Part shown: positions 58,874-64,000 of the stretch, piece by piece
Position numbering within the stretch: the first letter of the stretch is position 1
Layout of the letters: every line of letters starts with the position of its first letter
Source of the DNA: Erigeron canadensis
Lineage: Eukaryota; Streptophyta; Magnoliopsida; Asterales; Asteraceae
Reading direction: 5' to 3'
Length of the DNA: 64,000 bases
Assembly: GCF_010389155.1 (NCBI RefSeq)
Contig: NC_057768.1
Span: forward strand, 42,511,633 to 42,575,632
Program-made: the position numbers and the translations under genes
The notes under the pieces: model-generated
What the model was told of the DNA's origin: nothing
What the model saw: the letters and a program-made list of their open reading frames with translations, nothing else
The model's database searches: none

Positions 58874-61800
58874 CTATTGGTTGTCGCACACAGCTTCCAT
58901 TGCAGGTCTTGCTTCAGGCACCTGTTGATTTTTTTAACAATAGCATAGTAACAGAATTAGATCGACCAAGCAAAATGTGATCAGCTCAACTAACATAATG
59001 ATAATTTTATGAAACTAGTATATGGCTATGGGTAGAAAAACTTTGAACTTGCTATATATTTACGTGACACTCACCATATCATCTTTGTTGGTATCAATGC
59101 TTTTAATTGATAAGGCTTGCAGCTGCTTCTTTAGCTGCCTCATTTAAACTTTTTTCATTTAAACTCTTGGGCTTATCTTGTTCAGCCTTTTTACTAACAT
59201 CATCCTCAACTACAGCACCTAGGAGCTTTCTTGCACTGTTCTCATCATTGTTTCTAGACTTAGCCATTCCCTTTAAAAAAGTCAGACTATCACCTAAGGT
59301 TTCCTGCTTCTTTGCTGACAAATGAGTTAAGTGATTGATACCATCATTTGTATCTTTTGAGAACTGGTTGTCTTCTTCAACAAAAGTTATGTCAGTTGCT
59401 GATTCATTGTGTTTTTCCAAGTTAAAATCAAGTTCTTCATGATTAGTGGGCACCATATCTTCAACAGTGTCCCCAATAAACAGATTTTGTTCTTCAGAAG
59501 GAACTTCAAAACTCATAGCCAGCTCTTGCTCCATAGGATTCACATTATTGATGGGGACTGCATCAACTATAATAACTAGACTCACGACATAATCATAAGT
59601 ACACATTTACACAGAGCAATTGTTTATAATAATTAGAATTTACAGTGACATGAGGCATCGGCTAAGGTTATAAGCAGCAGAGACGATTAAGCTTGATATC
59701 TAGAAAAGGTCTTAGAAATTACCCGAACTTTTGGAGAAAATGTCATGTTCTTTTTCAGCAAGTTCAAAATCCATGCTTAGCTCTTGCTCATTGAGATTCA
59801 TATACTCAACAAGGACTGCATCAGTTGCAATAGAGGGACAATTTTCATAATAAAATTTATAATATACTAAAAACTTATATACTTTTACAAGTCTTTATTG
59901 CATACATGGTACAACTCCCCTATGCACGTCCTCTTTTCTACGTTTACAAGTCTTCATTTAATAACGTGGATGATATTTATGACTTTTGTCTTTCCATGTG
60001 CGTCCTTTTTTGTACGTAGTGCATTTTTACATGGACATGAAATTTAACAACAGAGGTTGGTGATGGTTTATTGTTGGTTATATTTTTTTTCTCTTGAATG
60101 ATTTTAGTGAAGACATCCATTAACTTCAAATTTTTAAATTGTTTTTCAGTAAATATTGTATATGGTGATCTTAACATAAAAAGTTATTTTACACTTTCTA
60201 AACAACACGTTACAAGTTTTACATATATTATTATCGTATGTAGTAGTTGTTATGTCGCAACGAAACCCGACATAAAAAAGGTAGCTTGGATACGGATCTT
60301 TAGAAATTTTGCAGTTTAACTTTTTTTAAAACGATAGATTTTTTTTTAGTGTTACGAGTCAAATAAATATGTGAATGTAAGAAACTCTAAACTTTCAAAA
60401 AATTCCTATCAATTTTACTTATAAAAATGTATTTGTGCAAATAAAAACGACATAAATATGATCAAATGTGCAAAAAACTTTTTAACCCCGTCAAAAATAA
60501 AAAAAAAACTAAAAATTGTAACAATCTAGACGTTATAAATAATTTACGCTAATACGAGCTTCATAAAAACGTTTTGTTCCCGAGGCACACCCCGGGTGAG
60601 ACAACTAAAAAGTAATGTGAAACATCTATAACGTTTTTAATATATATAATATTCTCCATGCTTACGTCTTACATTCATGAAACATTTTAAGCATTAATAT
60701 AGTTATTATTTGTGTTCTTATAGGACTTATTATTCCTTTACAATAATTTTAATGTTATTGCTAGATGGTTAGTTGCAATTTTTAAAGTTTGGGTTCGAAT
60801 ATTTGACATAAATTTGCCAAAACTTTATTGTATACCCTTCACTTTCTCAGGGCCCTCACTTTCTCACTCAACTCACTCAGACGCTCGCCAAAAACATAGC
60901 CCGCGGCAACGCGCGGGGTCACCAACTAGTTACATTTTATATAAAAAATTATATCTAGATTTAGTTTCACAAGAAACAAAAAAAGATTAACTAATGTTGT
61001 TAGCTGAAGATCCTAGTTAGCTGGATATAGATAAGGATTTTTAAAATACCGGTACTTGTGAAGATAGTCTCTTCTAAGCTGTCTTCTGTCATTTCCTTGG
61101 CAACACTCTGTTTGTCTGGATAATCTAACTTTGAATGCTCACTGAAACATTCAGGGTTGAGGTAAATAATATCTCCTGCCATATCTGTTGACTCAAAAGA
61201 AACAAGATGATATGATGCGATTTCTAACCTTGAAGCAATGTAAGAATAATCGATTAATATGAGATGTGCAAAAATTACCATTGAGCTCCATGGTCTCACT
61301 CTTCATCTCCAAAACATCATTGGACATGCCTTTGAGTTCTAAACTTGTAGCATCAGTTGGATTTTGAGAGTCGAACAAAATGGCATCTGCATTGATAACA
61401 TTATCTTCCGCAAGAAAGTCAGATGTAGCTTAGAACTTTAAAAAACGAATGGTGAAGGCGCTGAATAGCAAACTGCAAGTGTTTATACCCGATAAAAAGC
61501 TGTCTGGATGTTCCTTTGGAGCCAAAATGGCATTCGTTTGCTCAACAAAAATGTTTGATGCTTCATTGAGATTGGTTTTCTCATTAATGACCAACTTTTC
61601 TTCCAAATCCCCATCTGCACGTGAACTGGAGATGCATTCTGAACTGTGTTTTAGATTGTCGATTTGGCCACTGATCTTATCTGAGTCAATGTTATCAACC
61701 TCTTTCGCGGAAAACTTCTCTTCATGATTCTCATATTGACCAACAATTTCAGCTGATGTCACATGAATAATAGTGTCTAGTTGACCATTGTAATCTACCT

Positions 61801-64000
61801 TCTCTCCACTTTCAGATGTAGAGCCCACACGCATAGAGTTCTCAGTTGACAAAATCTGTTCACTAACTGAAACATTCGGCGATTCATTGAAATAAATCTT
61901 CTTATCAGCAAAGATCACTCTCTTCTAAACCCCCATCCTCACATAGATACGAGACGATTTCGAAGTCTAGTTTTAGATTGTCTATAATAGTACCCTCTTC
62001 TAGGGTAACAACTTCATTCATGACAATCTTCCCTACAACATCCTGTGTATTCTCTAAATCAGCATTCTCATGTCCCTCAAAACTTTCAACTGATTTCAAC
62101 TTTGAATTGTTTAATTCATCACAACAACCTACCTCTTCTCCATATCCAAGTGTAGCATCTTGAAGATTTTCCTGGATCTTCAAGTTTTGAATCTTGCCAA
62201 CCATCAACCTCTCTTTCACATCCCGATCCTCAGAATAACTGTAGATGTTTTTCGAATCAGGTTTTAGTTTGTTTAAGTGTCTAAATTTCTCTTCGGAATC
62301 AGGGTTACCAAGTTCAATTTGAACAAAGTTCTCTCCAACACTCTGCCTATATTCTAATTCCAAACTCTCATGTGGCTCAAAGTGTTGAACTGATTTCACC
62401 ATTGAACTATCTAACTCATCAAAGCAATCTACCTCCTCTCCACTTTCAAGTGTAGCGTTTGTAAGAGTTTTCTGGATCGTCAAAATTCTATCACTTTCAT
62501 CCACAACAAAGGAATCAGGTTTTTCAAACACATTGGAATCAACTTCCTTAGCAGCTACGGTAAATTTCTCTTCTGAATCCCCGTCCTCAGATAGATAAGA
62601 GACAATTTCTAAGTCCAATTCTAATTTGCCTGCTGTAGTACTTATCTCTTCTGACATGACAACTTCATTATCAACAATGTTCTCTGCAGTAAGCTGCGTA
62701 TCTTCTAGCTCCACATTCTCATGTTGCTCAAAGTGTTCAACTGATTTCAACTTTGAATTTATTAATTCATCACAAAAGCCTACCTCCTCCTCTGCACTTT
62801 TAAGTGTAGCGTCTGGAAGAGTTTCTCGGATTTTCAAATTTTGAATGTTACGGGCCATCAACTTCTCTTCCAAATCCCCATTCTCACATGAACTGGAGAT
62901 GATGTCTAAATGGGGTATTAGATTGTCTTTTTGACCATTGTTCTTCTCTGAGTCAGAGGTATCAACTTCATTTAAAACACTGTTCTCTCCAACATTTGGT
63001 GCTTCTTCGGGATCAACTTTCTCATTAGCAACCACCAAGCTCTCTTCCAAATCCTCATCCTCACATGAATATGAAATGTCTTCTAAATCAGGTTTTAACT
63101 TGTGTACTTGGTCATTCCAATCCTTTGAGGTATCAAAATCATTCAGGAGAAGATTGTCTGCAACATTCTGCCTGTCTTCTAGATCCACATTCTTGTGTTG
63201 CTCAAAGCTTTTGACTGATTTAACTTTTGATGTCTCTAAGTCGTCACAGCAGCCTAACTTCTCCTCTGGGCGTTCGAGGGTATCTGGAAGAATTTTCTGG
63301 ATGGTTGAAACTTGATCATAACCATTAACATCAAGAACATCGAGTTTTTCAAGGGAAATGCACATGCCTTCCACGGTTGACTTTGAAATGCCTACATCAC
63401 AGCTTTCAACACTTCCTTCTGCAACACTACCTTTTATGTTCTCAGATGACACGTCTAACTCGTGTGATGTTTCAATAGAACCAGAACCTAAATTACGCAG
63501 ATAACTTTCAGCCATGATTTGAATTAAAGATACATAAGACAGTCTTTTGTTAATGTAATTAAGATAAAAGCTAAATGTTTAGATGTAAACTTAGATTGTT
63601 CAGTGAATAAATGTAAGAGTTATCTTCATATCGGTCAGCTTTAAGTATGTCACAGATAATGGATAGTTGATCTTCTAATTGCCCATATAAACGTAACTAA
63701 ATTAGCTTCACCTTAAATTCAAACATATAATAATCATAAAGGCGGTATATTATTTTAAAAGTTAGTACGTAGTGTAAAAAGGCATACCTGATCCCCAATC
63801 TTTCTCTGAAACGACATTACACAAATCCTCTTCTGATGTTGCACTCTCCTCCTCCAAAAACAAATCAATCTTTACTGGTTGAGTTCCTTCCCTCTCTATT
63901 GCGCCTGTCTCTGCACATTTCTTTTCCATCAACCTTGCTGATCTTCTTGTGTTGTATACTCTCTGTACAGTAGTAGTCTGCTTTTTACTAGTGTCCTGAC
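58874..64000 (-). CDS. Unknown acidic repeat protein, N-terminus off window, frame breaks
   Basis: Exons on minus: 64000-63787 (partial), 63487-61489, 61386-61279, 61184-61050, 59815-59723, 59557-59075 and 58922-58874, mostly with matching phases. The first exon holds TVQRVYNTRRSARLMEKK, a basic motif suggesting a nuclear or chromatin protein. The second is highly acidic, with about five ~100-residue repeats (recurring CDEL, KLKSVE, FEQHEN, SEDGD, LEEK and DATL). I do not recognise the family. Near 61918 the frame shifts (net +1 or -2; TGA at 61905-61907 in the upstream frame), judged from the repeat pattern LEES-LVVANEK. Another apparent extra base near 59107 gives TAA at 59103-59105 before a spliced ending VPEARPAMEAVCDNQ. 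If that stop is real, the last exon is UTR. The exon 1/2 acceptor (63488) is weakly supported; ATG 63515 could also be a start. Confidence 0.6.
59830..60929 (+). mobile_element. Helitron sequence in an intron, 3' end defined
   Basis: A canonical Helitron 3' end lies at 60898-60929: GC-rich hairpin GCCCGCGGCAACGCGCGGGG, then TCACCAA and CTAG before T. A second hairpin-like CCCGAGGCACACCCCGGG at ~60580-60597, then ACAACTAA, may be the end of another copy. The 5' boundary was not found; the start given is only the intron edge. It is antisense to the host gene. Confidence 0.6.
61500..63480 (-). repeat. ~300-470 bp coding repeats in the acidic protein
   Basis: Diverged copies share segments such as plus-strand AACTCATCAAAGCAATCTACC and TTTCAAGTGTAGCGT, near 61790, 62110, 62405, 62760 and 63225. 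Spacing is uneven and divergence substantial, so the duplications are old. Confidence 0.8.

Noticed and set aside
61978..63315. Plus-strand serine-rich frames opposite the acidic repeat protein
   Set aside because: Antisense shadows caused by the repeat's codon pattern.

Overview
The window is nuclear DNA from a flowering plant. It has intron-rich genes with GT-AG splice sites, plant-specific families (callose synthase, early-nodulin-like phytocyanin, chromomethylase, LRR-extensin type protein, bHLH), AT-rich intergenic DNA and many plant transposable elements. A eudicot fits, and Asteraceae is my best guess from the general look of the repeats, but nothing here proves the family.

Left to right: (1) 1-2131 is the 3' end of a callose synthase gene on +. 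(2) 3.3-25.4 kb is a repeat-rich region with five intronless minus-strand genes for 59-64 residue peptides. They share an N-terminal SC(F/C)(S/T)GSS block and a C-terminal IP(V/I)AYFP block. Two lie in a ~2 kb segmental duplication (3558-5612 and 19698-21785). A Ty1/copia element (5613-14246, TSD gatag) sits inside the first duplicate and is itself interrupted by a 3.9 kb probable solo LTR (9560-13495, TSD tattg). (3) 27.97-30.83 kb is an eight-exon CDK-like kinase on +. (4) 34-37.5 kb holds small DNA transposons: a hAT-like fragment, a MULE-type MITE with 9-bp TSD, a Stowaway MITE and a Helitron. (5) 38.45-39.47 kb is a three-exon bHLH gene on +. (6) 42.40-47.17 kb is a second, older, badly decayed copia element with a Helitron in its 5' LTR only, followed by a tRNA-type SINE. 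(7) 48.5-51.2 kb has two minus-strand cell-surface genes, a phytocyanin-like early nodulin-like protein and an LRR protein of the LRX type without an extensin tail. (8) 51.95-57.33 kb is a 20-exon minus-strand chromomethylase with a 1-bp frameshift in exon 18. (9) 57.9-58.3 kb is a SINE with a duplicated head and 16-bp TSD. (10) 58.87-64.0 kb is a minus-strand gene for an unknown acidic protein with ~100-residue repeats; it too shows frame breaks and has Helitron sequence in an intron.

The genes are not an operon and I see no single pathway joining them. The least ordinary items are the tandem VAYFP peptide family with its shared promoter layout (TATA 130-153 bp before the ATG, W-box cores further up in four of five), the broken chromomethylase, and several Helitron copies that seem to end in CTCG rather than the usual CTRR. 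Frame breaks in two adjacent host genes could be real decay or leftover assembly indels, and only reads can decide.
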